A DNA stretch of 64,000 nucleotides from Miscanthus floridulus (lineage: Eukaryota > Streptophyta > Magnoliopsida > Poales > Poaceae). Below the pieces are notes generated by a model. The model worked only from the letters and a program-made list of their open reading frames with translations. It was not told the DNA's origin and ran no database searches. The stretch covers positions 77,815,260 through 77,879,259 of the forward strand of contig NC_089584.1 of the NCBI RefSeq assembly GCF_019320115.1, given 5' to 3'. The position numbers and the translations under genes were made by a program. Shown here piece after piece: positions 10,356-22,183 of this stretch; the stretch's first letter is position 1, and every line of letters begins with the position of its first letter.

Positions 10356-11200
10356 GCAAATGAGGAAATAAGGCTTCGAAAACCTTTTCTAAACTAAAAT
10401 TTGACAACAAATTCTTTTCAAAAAGTTAGGACGTTTGAATGCGAAGTTATATAAGTAGCCCTACTACTATGGTTATGTACCCATGATAGATGGCACTCTG
10501 CTAACTTAGGTAGGCTTAATCAATTTTTCTGTAGGTACACTGACTCAAGCATAGTCCGATAGTATCAACTAGCTACAGGGAGAGAACGATATGCTAAAAA
10601 TTTGAGGACGATTGCCCTATATGTTGGCAATAGTGAAAGGACATATAGGACGTGCATTCATGCATATCCTGTTTGTGCATTGTAGTGCCGTATTGCTTGC
10701 AGATATGCCAACCATAGGTGTCACGCATGTCGTATTATGCACAACTGCCTCGTTCCTGTCTAGAGTTAGGTCTGCACTGGGGCTTCATGCTCCGCGTTCG
10801 CCCATGGTTCACGTCGGTCGTGACCCACGTCTCCCCGTACCTCTTGTCGGAGCTGTGCCCTACAGTCATACTAGTCAGTAATGGCATCGCACATCGCTCG
10901 CCTTGAACGCATGGAATTTGGTCGATTCATTCATAGTAATCCCGCGCGGGAACCCTAGTGGACCACGCTAGGACCACTGAATGCTCCGCCTTTATAAGCA
11001 GAGCCTGACTTAGCCCTTGGTACCACCACTCGGCGCACTTTAGCTCGCTTAGCTTTTCCTTTGAGCCAGTTTTTTGCTTAGCCTTCCTCACAACCACTGC
11101 TAGAAATGGCAGGAGCCTGGGTTAGTAGTTACTACCTAAACGTTGAGGGTTTTCCTAGAATCCTATATGCCACCCTGTAAAAGCTCAGAGTCAAAGACGT

Positions 11201-11942
11201 CCCGAGTATGAGGGCCATGAGTATGAGGAGCATGGCACCAAGTGGTGTGAGGTTACCGTCTACATCGGGAAGAGTGAAGAGTTCCCTGACCTCACTGAAG
11301 CCTAGAGTGTGACCGCAACCGAGTTTAGCTTCATCGACACCTACCAGGTTGAGGCCCAAAAGCCTTACGGTACCTCTACCAAATCTATGAGGAGCCCATT
11401 GCCCATACCCCCATGAGGTTCTTTCCACCTTTGGACAAGAATCAACGGGCATGGAGGGCTCGCATGGAGGCTTTGCAAGGGCAGGATGCGCAAAAAGATA
11501 GTCCTACCGTGGTGCACTTGACCACGTACCTGCTTGCTCTAGATGAGCAGTATGATCGGCAAGCCTTGGAGCTGAGGGCGTGCCTTCGGCGTGCCGAGGA
11601 AGCTAAGATCTTCAACCGGATGCTCTAGGTGCAACTTGCCGAGGCACATGCTAGTGCCACAGCTGCTGAGAGCTAGGAGACTACCATGTCGGAAGCTCTA
11701 CAGGAGGCTAAAGACTGGCATGTTCATCAGCTGCGTGCGGCCTATCTTGTCACCAGGGCCAAGTGGAGGACGCTGGCTGCTGAAAGGTAGGATGCCCTGA
11801 TCTTGGAAGGGATCCCTATCCACCCGCCAGAAAGAAGAAGAATGGGTGTTGCCGCACCGCCAGCACCTCCACCTTCGAAAGTGTCAGATGTGGAACCCTT
11901 GGTTCCTCTCACTCAGCCAGTGCTTAGAGAAGAGGTAGATCC
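11201..11942 (+). pseudogene. Decayed coiled-coil ORF upstream of the gag position, element B
   Basis: Translation gives HGTKWCEVTVYIG, then a frame change near 11363 (one base missing). It continues EEPIAHTPMRFFPPLDKNQRAW, an Ala/Glu/Leu-rich probable coiled coil (ALDEQYDRQALELRACLRRAEEA in two parts), and PIHPPERRR before a Pro-rich end. In-frame TAG codons fall after NRML, TAAES, LAAER and EEVDP, each where a Gln codon CAG would fit. I recall similar proteins in large grass gypsy elements, lying between primer site and gag, with no known function. The longest intact piece is 11413-11628. Confidence 0.6.
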
Positions 11943-13808
11943 CTAGCCAAGACAGTGGAAGAATCCACCATGCCCGGGAATGAAGATGTGTGGCTAGAGT
12001 AGCTTAGTTGCCTTGGAATGCTGTACCTGTAGAGTAGTGCTTTTCATCGCTGTCCTTCGGTATTGTACTCTCGCCGTTATTTTTTGTCCGTAGCTATTGA
12101 GATCGTCTGACCGTAGGTGAATGCTATGTCAGGAATGAGATACTAGATGCCTATATGATGTACCTGTATGAGACTGTTGGAATATGCATTTTATTTATTT
12201 CGCTATGTGATTGCGTCCATCTACCTTTAGGTCTCAGTAGACGTGCTTAAAGTTTTCAAGGCGATATTAAGCGGGGTATAAGAGAAGTTGCCATTTAGAT
12301 GACAGCAGATCAGCCATGATTGGAGAACATAGGACACTGTATCAACTAATTGTGAATGTCCCAGCAGAACACTTGAATCACTTTAAAACAAATCCGCCGT
12401 TGGATTTGAATTCCTTGTCCCTTGTTGTGAAGGGAACATTTGTTGTTTGAATTTTCCCTTGCAATACTCCTCTCACTCTGTGGTCTATGACCCCACCGCC
12501 TTTAGGACATGTAAGTTGGTAACAGTTGCCTGGTTAATAGCTTATGGTGCCATGATAAAACCGAGGGCTCCCTGTGGAACAGCTGCCACATGGTGACGCC
12601 GCTCGGCACGCGCTAGTATTGAGGTTGTTAACCAAGTACCTTTGCCAAGTTACACCACCCTACTGTTTTTGCTACAAAATATTTTTCTTGTAAATATTCG
12701 AGTGTTTAAACAGGAAATCCACAACAGGTTGATGACATAGTGTTCTCTCAAGGTAAGCAAGAGAAGGTGGTTTTGGAGGAAGAAAGTGTGACATGGTCTC
12801 AGTCTACATGAAAGACGGATGTGGTTGAGGAAAGGAAAGAAAAAGAAGAGTGGTAAGAAAAGTTAGCCTCGGGTAGTCGAGAGTGATTGTAAAAGCCTAA
12901 GTGGATGTCATATCCCAAGCCTTGTGTTTAGTTGACCGTGCTGGGTCATTTTGCTATGTGCCCTATGAACACTGTCTGTATCGGGTCCTTTTGCACCCCG
13001 TTCTCACATGGCCGCGGCATCGTGCCACACTCGCAGTCTTTGTGCACTATGCATTTCTCCTTTTTCCAGCATCCGGTCGGCTCTCGACTCTCGCGCCTCG
13101 TCACCGTACCGGACCCCCTTCCTTTTCTCTTTTCTCTTTTCTCTTGGAAACATGGTCACCCGCACACCTGCCTCATCGAGCGAACCCCCTCTCCTCTCCT
13201 CTCCTCTCCTCCCCCTTATCTTCTGCCCGCTTGTGCAGGAGGCACACCATGTCTGACCTGATCTCCACAGCATGACCCATCTATGTACCCTATCCATGTC
13301 ACCTCCACCTCTAGTGTGTTGCGCTCCACCTCCGTTCACCACTATAAGATACCCTTGGTCCTTGCTCTTCTTCTTCTTCATCCCATTCCCTCGCATTCGG
13401 ACTAGATCTATGAGATTCAGTCATCATCTGTGGAACTAGGCTCATTAGTCTGAGGTGATGGTGTAATCTGAGAGGAAAGGATCTGGTTTCTGAAGAAGTT
13501 CAAGTTCCCTTGGTTAGTTTGGTCTTAGGGTTCACAATGTTTGAGTTATGGGAGTCCTGTTTCTGGATCTATTGGTGCTACGCCATATTTTGGATATTTA
13601 TTATCCTGTTGTTTCTCCATTGCCCTCATCTATCTCAACTTCTGGATTAAGTCTCGGTTGTATTAAGTTGCTCTTAACAATGTATCCCTAGATCCAGTGT
13701 GGTTTAGTATTCGAAGTCATGTAATCTTTCGTGTAATCCCTAATCAACAGAAAGGTAATCATGTTTCCCCTTTTCTAATCCTTGCTTGGAATCTTGGGAT
13801 GAGATTCT
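11943..13808. other. Internal domain of element B without recognisable genes
   Basis: No gag, protease, RT, RNase H or integrase motif was found on either strand. A pyrimidine-rich block with CTCCTCTCCT repeats lies at about 13120-13215. The short ORFs here look like chance. Confidence 0.6.
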
Positions 13809-13824
13809 TTTTAAGGGGGTTGGT
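13809..13824 (+). other. Polypurine tract of element B
   Basis: A TTTTTAAGGGGGTTGGT run lies directly before the TGTAACACC start of the 3' LTR, the expected place for the plus-strand primer. Confidence 0.7.
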
Positions 13825-16800
13825 TGTAACACCCCTGGTGTTACGAGCCTGTTTAGCACCGTGATTTAGTCCTAAGAAAAATTTCCGAAATGATTTTCTT
13901 GGATTTTAAAATTTGACTTAAGTTTAAAAATGTCTGATAGCAAATAAAAGGGGTGAATGGCTTGTTTATTTGATTAAGCATGAAAAATAATTTTTATAAA
14001 CAAAAATTGTTGAAAGTAAAATTTGCTAAATAATAATGAAAGTGTCGTGGGCCACTCGGCTTACCTATCTCGCTGGTACGACGCGCGCTCTGCACCCCGG
14101 CATGTCCGTTCGCCTACGCCATGTCATTCTCTCCCTCTTGCGTTGTGTCTGAATTTTAATGTGAGAGCCAGTAGAGCAGGTAACTTACAGCACCGCCGAG
14201 TAGCCACTGCCTCCATTGTTCCATCGCTCTGCAATGCTACTGAAGCACACCGCGCTGTCCATGCATTAATGAAGTTGGTTGAACCCTCGTGTTGTTTGCT
14301 TGCCTCTGTCTCTAATTGTCCTTGCCTGTCGCTGTTGTCTGCCTCTGCTCATCCTTGTCGCCTCTACTATGCCAAGTCGTCTAGCTCCGCTGCTCATTTG
14401 CTTCTCTCAAATCAAGTTCTCTATTCTTGCCATGAAGCCAAGCATCGTTCCTGTATCGCCCAGTCCTTTTCTGATTCACCGACCAGACCATGTGCTCGGG
14501 CGAGTTCGCTCAGGCACGCCACTGCCGGCTGCGTGGTGCCATGCTGCCCTGTCCCCTCCCCCGTCCGCCTATGAAGCTGGTGGCGAACCCGTGCATGACG
14601 CCTAGCTCTCCCTCACGCGTCTGCTCTTCCTTGCCTCCATCCACTCCCCTCTCTCTATCAGGCAGCCACCATGGTTACGCGCCGCTGCACCGCGCCTCAT
14701 GCCGTCCGTTCGCCGCACACCACGGACCGCGTTGGTCCTACTGCCGCACGATCGTCACCGTAGTTCTTCCCGACGTTGCCTGCTGCATTGCCCCCTCCCA
14801 AACCCACGTGCGACTCTACCTTGCCTCGCCATTATCACGCCCGTGGCTCCTTTCATGCCCACAGCATCGTCCCCACTCAGTCGCCTCCTCCACACATCAT
14901 AGCTCCACGGTGCCTGTGTCTCCGGTTCGTCTGTGCCTCGCCATGGTCGGCCATCTCTCTCACCTAGGTCTGGCATGCCATTTCCTTGCTCCCTGTTGTC
15001 TCTCGAGAGCACTCGCCTGACTGCGCCGTCATCGTCGGACATCGCCTTGGGCTACTCCCCACACGTGAGCTCCTTGGTCTCACGCTGGAGCCAAAGCCAG
15101 TGTAGCTCCACACCACCTCTCTCTGCTGCTCATTCTGCGTGTAGCACTGGCGGCTGCACTCTTGCTGCTTTTCCGCTGGCACCTGCGGTGGCTCCCGAAG
15201 CCGGTCGTTGCACGTGCTGGTGCGCCCAGTCTCCGCGCCATGCGTGACCGTCTTGGCCGTGCACCACTCCACGTCGGACCGGCGGCTCCACAGCGCTCCA
15301 CCTCCAGTCATCGGCCGCCATGCCCGCAGCCACCTCGAGGCGCCCTCGGTTACGAGCCAAGCTACTGGTGGCTTTGGTCAAGTGCTACGCCAGGACCACC
15401 ACCGTGCATGAGCACGTGCGTGCCCTCGGTCCACACCGTGTTTCCACATGACACACCACTGTAGTGTCATTGCCGCAGCCCACACGATGTCGAGCTACTC
15501 CACGCATCACCCCACAGCCACACCGCCGCCGGTGAGCCGCTTCCTTGGCCGGCGGATGGTCTCCTCTGCTCCTCTGAATGTAGCAGACAAAGAGAAGGGT
15601 AAGAATCCAAGCCAAAATTTTATATAGGGTCCTTGGTGCAAAATACGTGACACACATGAATAGTGCATATGTCCTGCGGATTGATTTAAGAAAAGTGTAG
15701 GGACCTCACTGCAAATGGACCATCACCGTCCTGCCCTGGCCGAGTGGGCTGGCATTGCTAGGCCGTCCATGTCTGCGCGCTCGGACTAACCTTGGGCCGC
15801 TGTGGCGAGCGTATCATTGGGCCGTCTGTCCGGCTAGCAGGGCCGCTGGCCACGCGCCCGCCTAGGCCTCTGGCATGCTTCGGACCGTGACTGGACCGCT
15901 CACGCCAACGCGCGCCTAGTCCGCCTCGGCTTGTCAGTTAGGCTAGTCAGAGGGCCATGCCACATCTGCTGGGCCAAGATGGGTTGCCGCCGGCCCTTTT
16001 CATTTTATAAATGCTTTCTAATATAGGTGCCTATTTAACTTGTAAAATCGATATAAAATGGTGTAGGAATCCAAAAATAGTGAAACTAGTTTTGTTGAGT
16101 CCCTAAAATTATGATCTACCTGTTAGTATATTTTGTTCACATAGTTTGATAATATTCTTGGAAGATATATAATTAATTTAAGGTACTTAATATTGTAAAA
16201 ATGTAAATTTGTAGGAATTGTTGTGATAAATCGGTAATATTGTTGAATCTAAAATTTGTATAGTAGGCTCCTAGCAATATTAGGTACTCACGGTAATTTT
16301 CGTAGCTCTGGAATAATTAGCTTGCTAAATAGATAAAGTTGTCCTATTGCGAATAAAAGATTAAATTGATCGAATAGAAATAAAGAAACAACTCGGGTTT
16401 ATATAACTAAAATAATTGTTAGGACATAACGCCTTATTCGACAACATAGATACGTAGACCAGCATTAGAGTTATCTCGTTAGCTTGTGAGGCATGTTTAG
16501 ATTTCTAAGCATTTCGATGGTCATTGATTATTTACATCTATGCATTTGCATCAATGCATATCATATAGGTACGATGATGGATCAATGGATCAAGTGAAGG
16601 ATGAGTGGGAATTTGTAGATGGTGTAGTGGTATTCTCTCTAGGAGATGATGTAATGGGCTTTTTATCCAGTTGATGGTGGATGATCTGAAGATGCAGATA
16701 CTAACTTTTAATATATATCTTACCTAGGCAAGCCCCGGTGTATAACCCCTACTCTTCTGCAATTTAAATTATATTTGTGCATTAAGTTCTAAGGAGTTGG

Positions 16801-17370
16801 TTGAAACCCACTTGCATATATATCTTTATCCTATGAGTCTTACTAATATGATAGGATCGTGTATATTGCTATGCTACAGGACTCCGGTATAAGTCGAGTC
16901 ATGGCTATCACTCGCGAGAGATTGGAAATATATTATTGGATTATTATCACTTGGAAAATATAAATGGTGGAAAGGAAAAATGGTGACCGGATAGGGATAT
17001 GGTTTGGGTATTGGTGGGTGTAAGAGGTTGTGTCGCCATGGATGTAGGGCATGGCTTGGTTACACTGCTTTCCCTATCTGTGTCAGTTAAGGACTGGCCG
17101 TTGCATAAGGCTCTAGGCAAGTCATAGACTTATTATTCCGAGCACATACTTGGGTATGGGCGCTTGGAAGACTTATTGCCCTCTTCTCTTGGGTTCTGGC
17201 TCTTTTCGGACCGACTATTAGGGTTTCTTTTTTGTGGAGGAGGTCCTTGCACCGCACTGAGTCCGGGACTCAGGGGTGGGGGCTTGGAGTCCCAGTTTGG
17301 ATGGGGACCTAGGACCCTAGGACAGAAGGGTGATGGGTTGGTCCTGCTTATGCCTTGGGTACAAGCGGGG
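13825..17370 (+). repeat. 3' LTR of element B, truncated by element C
   Basis: It is collinear with 5906-9460 and stops after GGTACAAGCGGGG, where element C begins. The last ~880 bp of this LTR would lie beyond element C and are not present before the assembly gap. In the GC-rich block I counted about 15 differences in 150 bases, mostly C/T or G/A. In an AT-rich stretch it is about 13 in 215. Confidence 0.85.
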
Positions 17371-18462
17371 TGATAGGTACTGGACTATTTCAGTACGGGA
17401 ATTGGCCCGATCTTCACGACAGTAGGTCACAATCAAGATAACTTGCAACAAGGCAGTAGGGATAAAAGGATAACTTGTTGAGGAACAGCGGAGTAACTAG
17501 CTTTATACCTGACCAAGGTTGGATGCGACCAGGCGACGGGGGAGAGACACCGAAACCACGAAGACTTCGACTCGATCTCCGAATGACCACAGAACCACAA
17601 CCGGAGCAAATCCACACAAGGCGGGGCAGCCTTACTGGAACCCGCAAAGCATGAAATAGTGGATTCCAGAGGAATCTCTTCACAAGTCTAGGAAGAACAA
17701 GGAAGAACAAGGGTTTGAGTAAAGCACTTGGCAGCTCGGCTGCAATATCACTTGAATTATCAAATCATCCAAAAGTGTTTTTTCTAGTAGCCTCGAGGTG
17801 GAATTTATACTACGAGAAGTTTCTAAGATAGATGTGAACTGAAGAAACCACGTTGGAAGGTGGAAGGTCAACTGGCTAGAGCTTTTATGAGGTGATCTTC
17901 AGTTCCCGCGCGTCTTCTGGGCTTCTATACAATCTACATTATTTTGGTCATAACTCCTTCAGTTTTGCATAGGATCTTTAGCTTCATGTAGACTGTTGAG
18001 CTTCGAAGCAGTCTTCACTAAAACTGGTCAGACGCCACGCTAGATTGACTCGAACGTAGCTCTTCTCTTTGATCCATCCTTGATGTATCCTTGTCTTCCT
18101 TCTCGAATAACCTGAGTAATAACAACATGCACGACTTAGGTAGCTCGAAATTAGTATCAATGTTTAATTGGAATTCACAAAGTAGCGCATGCACCTCTTG
18201 TTGTATCTTTTTGGTGCGACTACGAGTGATTGGTCTAGTAGGAACTTGGAGTGGTGTATCAGCTGGTGAGGTGGTCGGAGAGGTCACCGAGGTCAGTGAA
18301 GTGGTCGGGGAGGTCACCGATGTGGTCTGAGAGCTCACTGAGGTGGTCGAAGAGATCGCCGAGGTGGTCGGAGAGATCGCCGAGGTGGTCGGAGAGATCG
18401 CCGAGGTGGTCGGAGAGATTGCCGAGGTGGTCGGAAAGATCCCCGACACTGGCGTGGTCACA
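17371..18462 (-). repeat. 3' LTR of element C (1092 bp)
   Basis: The plus strand starts TGATAGGTAC and ends GGCGTGGTCACA, so the LTR has TG...CA termini on the element strand. A polypurine tract adjoins its inner end. It contains a 21-bp tandem array. Confidence 0.8.
18295..18440. repeat. 21-bp tandem repeats in the LTR of element C
   Basis: Units of GAGGTGGTCGGAGAGATCGCC and diverged forms occur about six to seven times, four of them nearly identical between 18340 and 18425. The spacing is constant with no unique spacers, so it is a simple tandem array of the kind seen in retroelement U3 regions. Open frames through it are a by-product of the 21-base period. Confidence 0.85.
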
Positions 18463-18480
18463 TCATCCTCCCCCCTTAAA
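18463..18480 (-). other. Polypurine tract of element C
   Basis: The minus strand reads TTTTTAAGGGGGGAGGATGA just before the LTR start TGTGACCACGCC. Confidence 0.8.
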
Positions 18481-18546
18481 AAGGAGTCGTCCTCGACTCT
18501 TCCAATCCAAAGAATGGAGATAGGTCAGCCACATTAAAACTGGTAC

Positions 18547-19741
18547 TCACACCATAAGTACTAGGTAGATCAATTTCATAAGCATTGTCGTTGATCTTGC
18601 GTAGCACTTTGAATGGACCATCAGCTCAGGCTTGCAACTTGCTTTTGTGTTGTTTAGGAAATCTATCCTTACATAGATGCACCCAAACCAAGTCTCCTGG
18701 TTCGAATAACACCTTCTTTCGACCTTTATTGGTGTGCTTCTCATACAGCTTTGTCATCTTTTCAATGTTTGTCCGAGCTCTATCATGAAGGTTCTTGACA
18801 AACTCGGCTCACTTGCTTGCATCGAAGTTTACATGTTCCTGCATAGGTAAAGGCAAAAGATCTATGGGAGCAGTGGGTTTAAACCCATATACAATTTCAA
18901 ATGGACAAAATTTAGTGGTCGAGTGTATTGCCCTGTTGTATGCAAACTCGACATGTGGCAAACTTTCTTCCCAAAGTTTCAAGTTCTTCTTGAGGATAGC
19001 TCGTAGTAGCATTGATAGAGTACGGTTCACAACTTTAGTTTGTCCATCCGTTTATGGATGACACATCGTAGAGAACAGCAACCGTGTTCCAAGTTTTCCC
19101 CACAAAGTTTTCCAAAAGTAACTAAAAAATTTGGTGTCACGATCAGAAACAATGGTTCGTGGCACTCCATGTAGTCATACAATTTCTTTGAAAAACAATT
19201 CAGCGATATGTGAAGCATCATCGCTCTTGTGGCATGGGATAAAATGTGCCATTTTGCTAAAACAATCAACCACAACAAAGATGGAATCCCTTCCCCGCTT
19301 GGTTCGAGGTAAACCAAGAACAAAATCCATGGAGATATCTTCCCAAGGCACAGTAGGGATAGGTAGAGGAGTGTATAATCCATGAGGGTTCACACGAGAC
19401 TTAGCTTTGTGGCATGATTCACAGCGAAGAACATGTCTCTCCACATCTCTTCTTATCTTTGGCCAAAAGAAGTGGTCGGTAAGGACTTGTTCTATCTTCT
19501 TGGTGCCAAAATGGCCCATGAGTCCTCCTTCGTGGGCTTCCTGCATAAGTAAAATTTGAACAGAGCACTCTGGAATACATAGTTTGTTAGCTCGAAACAA
19601 AAACCCATTATGCACATGAAATTTTTTCCATCCTTTGTCATCTCGACACTTGGAATATGGTTCAACAAAATATGAATCAGTTGTATATAAACCTTTTATG
19701 TTTTCTAACCCAAGAATCTTAGTGTCAAGTTGGGTTAACAA
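18547..19741 (-). pseudogene. Integrase of element C
   Basis: The 19741-19175 block carries the HHCC zinc domain ([11 protein letters not shown] and CESCHKAKS) and the first part of the catalytic core with [14 protein letters not shown] and the [10 protein letters not shown] strand. After a stop or frame change, 19030-18809 continues with the core end ([26 protein letters not shown]). The 18744-18547 segment is a badly decayed C-terminal part. At least three interruptions make it inactive. Confidence 0.82.
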
Positions 19742-19889
19742 AGTGTGACGTCAAGACAACGCATCTGCTACAACATTCTCTTTTCCTTTCTTGTACTTGA
19801 TAATATAGGGAAATGATTCAATGAATTCACACCATTTTGCATGTCTTCTATTCAGTTTTAGTTGTCCTTTAAGGTGTTTCATTGATTCA

Positions 19890-20922
19890 TGATCTGAATG
19901 TATCACAAATTCTTTAGGAAAAAGGTAATGTTGCTAAGTTTCCAAGCTCCGAACAAGAGCATATAATTCTTTATCATAAACTGAATAATTTTGAGTTGGA
20001 CCACTTAGCTTTTCACTGAAGTATGCAATTGGCCTTTGTCCTTGCATGAGCACACCTCCAATTCCATCTCCACTTGCATCACATTCTATTTCAAATGACT
20101 TACCAAAATCTGGGAGTGCAAGGACTGGGGCTGTTGTTAACTTCATCTTCAATTCTTCAAATGCCTTCTATTGTGCTTCTCCCCACTTGAAAAGCACTTC
20201 TTTCTTTGTCAGTTCATTGATTGGTGCAGCAATAGTGCTGAAATCCTTCACGAACCACTGATAGAAACCAGCAAGTCCAAGGAAGCTTCTTACTTGGCTC
20301 ACGTTCTATGGAGGCGCCCAGTCCCATATAGCCTTGATCTTCTCTTCATCTACCTCCACTCCTTGTCCTGTTACAACAAATCCAAGAAAGGCTACCTTGT
20401 CAGTGCAAAAGGTGCACTTTTCAAGGTTAGCATACAATTTCTGTTCACGTAGGACAGCAAGCACACATTGGATATGTTCAACATGTTCATCAGAGACTTG
20501 CTATAAATTAAGATGTCATCAAAGTAAACGACAACAAATTTGCCAATGAAAGCTCTAAGCACATGATTCATCAATCTCATAAATGTACTTGGTGCATTGG
20601 TTAACCTGAAAGGCATTACCAACCATTCATACAACCCAAATTTTGTTTTAAAGGCTGTTTTCCATTCATCTCCTTCTTTCATACGAATCTGGTGGTATCC
20701 ACTTCTTAAATCAATTTTAGTGAATATGATAGCACCACTAAGTTCATCAAGCATATCATCCAGCCTAGGGATGGGGTGTCTATACCTTATGGTAATGTTA
20801 TTTATTGCTCGGCAATCCACACACATCTGCCATGACCCATCTTTCTTAGGTACTAAAAGGACAGGAACAGCACAAGGTGATAGACTTTCTTGTACGTACC
20901 CTTTTCTCATCAATTCTTCCAC
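19890..20922 (-). pseudogene. Reverse transcriptase and RNase H of element C
   Basis: RT lies at 20922-20392: it starts at [23 protein letters not shown] in two parts and continues through [33 protein letters not shown] and the catalytic box [10 protein letters not shown]. RNase H follows at about 20152-19934 with [18 protein letters not shown] and [17 protein letters not shown]. Frame breaks separate the two. Confidence 0.85.
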
Positions 20923-20932
20923 TTGTCGCTAA

Positions 20933-21622
20933 TTCTCCTTGGTTTCTTCCGGGTTGGCGTGGTAAGCAGCACGATTTGGGAGTGAAGCATCGGTCACAAG
21001 ATCAATTTGATGTTCGATTCCTCTCTTAGGTGGTAGTCCTGGTGGCACTTCATCTGGAAACACATCTTCATATTCCTATAACACATCAAAAACAACACTA
21101 GGCAAAGTAGAGGGTAAGTCGTTAGTGATAAGAAAATTATCCTTGTACAGGAGTACATAGAACATAGCATTGGGTTCACTCAATTCTTTTAAATCCCCCT
21201 TCCTAGCCATCATCATTAAACCCTCTTTTCCCTTTGGCTCGGTTCTATGCAGCTGTGGAGTTTTATTTGGCTTTGGAAATACTCCTTCACTATGTTTGTG
21301 TCACTCGTAAGTGGTTCTCGCTCTCTCGCTGTTTCTTCTTAAGATCATCCTTCAAAATTTCCTCCGGTGTTAAAGGAAGCAAAGAAATTCGCTCTCCTTT
21401 GTACATGAAGGACATCTTGTTGGTTCTTCCAAAGATCTAAACATCACGATCAAATAACCAAGGCCTCCCTAACAGCAATTGTCATGCTTCCATTGGAACC
21501 ACGTCACACTCCACTTGATCATTGTACCGCCCAATGGAGAAGGAAACGGTCACAATATTAGTTACACGTAGCGCACCACAATCATTTAACCATTGCATCT
21601 TGTATGGAGAAGGGTGGCACCG
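20933..21622 (-). pseudogene. Protease to RT linker of element C, broken
   Basis: The minus strand shows pieces of the region between protease and RT, including the stretch leading to EDVFP-type and GLPP-type motifs and a block with RKGDLKEL, in shifting frames with stops. No independent gene is seen here. Confidence 0.5.
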
Positions 21623-22183
21623 CTATTTCAGTCCCAATCTTTCAACTAATTCTCGACTTGCAATATTGTTGCAGCTACCATTGTCAACGATGATGCGACA
21701 TAGCTTGTCCTTAATCATGCCTCTGGTATGAAAAAGATTATGCCACTGGCCATTCTCTTCTTTTCTAGCAGTAATACTAAGCACACGAAGAGAAATGAAG
21801 CAATTGTTGTCTCCATCATCAGGTTGAATTTCATCACCTTTATCTTGCATAATTTCTTCATCATATATTGGAGCTTCTTCCTCAGGTTCGCTTTCATATT
21901 CCCATTCACCTTGCTCATTTATAATCATGGTCCTTCGACTAGGACATTGAGTAGCAATATGTCCTCGACCTTGGCACTTGTGACAAACAATGCCTCGGGT
22001 ATGGGAAGAAGAAGCAGCAGCTGATGCAACAGAAGGGGTTGCTGTGCTTGCAGCAGGACGTCGATGTTCTTGCTGAATTACAGGTGAAGAAGTAGAAGAA
22101 ACCGTGGTCTTTGCAGCACCAATGGATGGAGAAGGCCTAGTAGCAACTCCTTGTGATCTTCCCCCACCAACAGAGGTACCGGG
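21623..22183 (-). pseudogene. gag zinc knuckle and protease start of element C, cut by element D
   Basis: The minus strand encodes a Ser/Thr/Ala-rich stretch, the CCHC knuckle CHKCQGRGHIATQCPSRR, an acidic stretch with EYESEPEEE, and a protease-like segment with IVDNGSCNNIASRELVERLG. The ORF seems to begin further right, but that part lies inside the LTR of element D; real gag sequence starts at 22183. The PR motif has DNGS where DSGS/DTGS is usual, a known variant in this lineage. Confidence 0.8.

Larger units (their letters stand above)
5906..17370 (+). mobile_element. Element B: LARD-like Ty3/gypsy derivative with very long LTRs, no pol
   Basis: The 5' LTR is 5906-10339 (4434 bp). A methionine-tRNA primer site is at 10344, an internal domain of about 3.5 kb follows, and a purine tract precedes the 3' LTR starting at 13825. 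The 3' LTR is cut at 17370 by element C after 3546 bp, and its last ~880 bp are missing. No protease, RT, RNase H or integrase can be found in the internal domain, only a decayed coiled-coil ORF. Long LTRs of about 4.5 kb with a roughly 3.5 kb internal domain lacking pol match the known LARD class, which must be mobilised in trans. The LTR ends (TGTAACACC...CTGCCA) match elements D and E. The two LTRs differ by roughly 6 to 10 percent where compared, so this is the oldest insertion in the stack. Confidence 0.82.
17371..22183 (-). mobile_element. Element C: Ty3/gypsy chromovirus-like element, 3' part
   Basis: Minus-strand order from the right is gag zinc knuckle and protease (cut at 22183 by element D), RT, RNase H, integrase, polypurine tract, 3' LTR (18462-17371). 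It is inserted in the 3' LTR of element B; the five bases to its left, CGGGG, should be the target duplication. The 5' part and 5' LTR would lie on the far side of element D and are lost at the gap. Several stops and frame changes interrupt pol. Confidence 0.88.

Noticed and set aside
18295..18440. CRISPR-like array
   Set aside because: Repeats are directly adjacent without unique spacers, in an LTR of a eukaryotic retrotransposon.
18018..18461. 147-codon minus-strand ORF with TTSAISP-type repeats
   Set aside because: It is produced by the 21-base tandem repeat in the LTR of element C; any frame through such an array tends to stay open.
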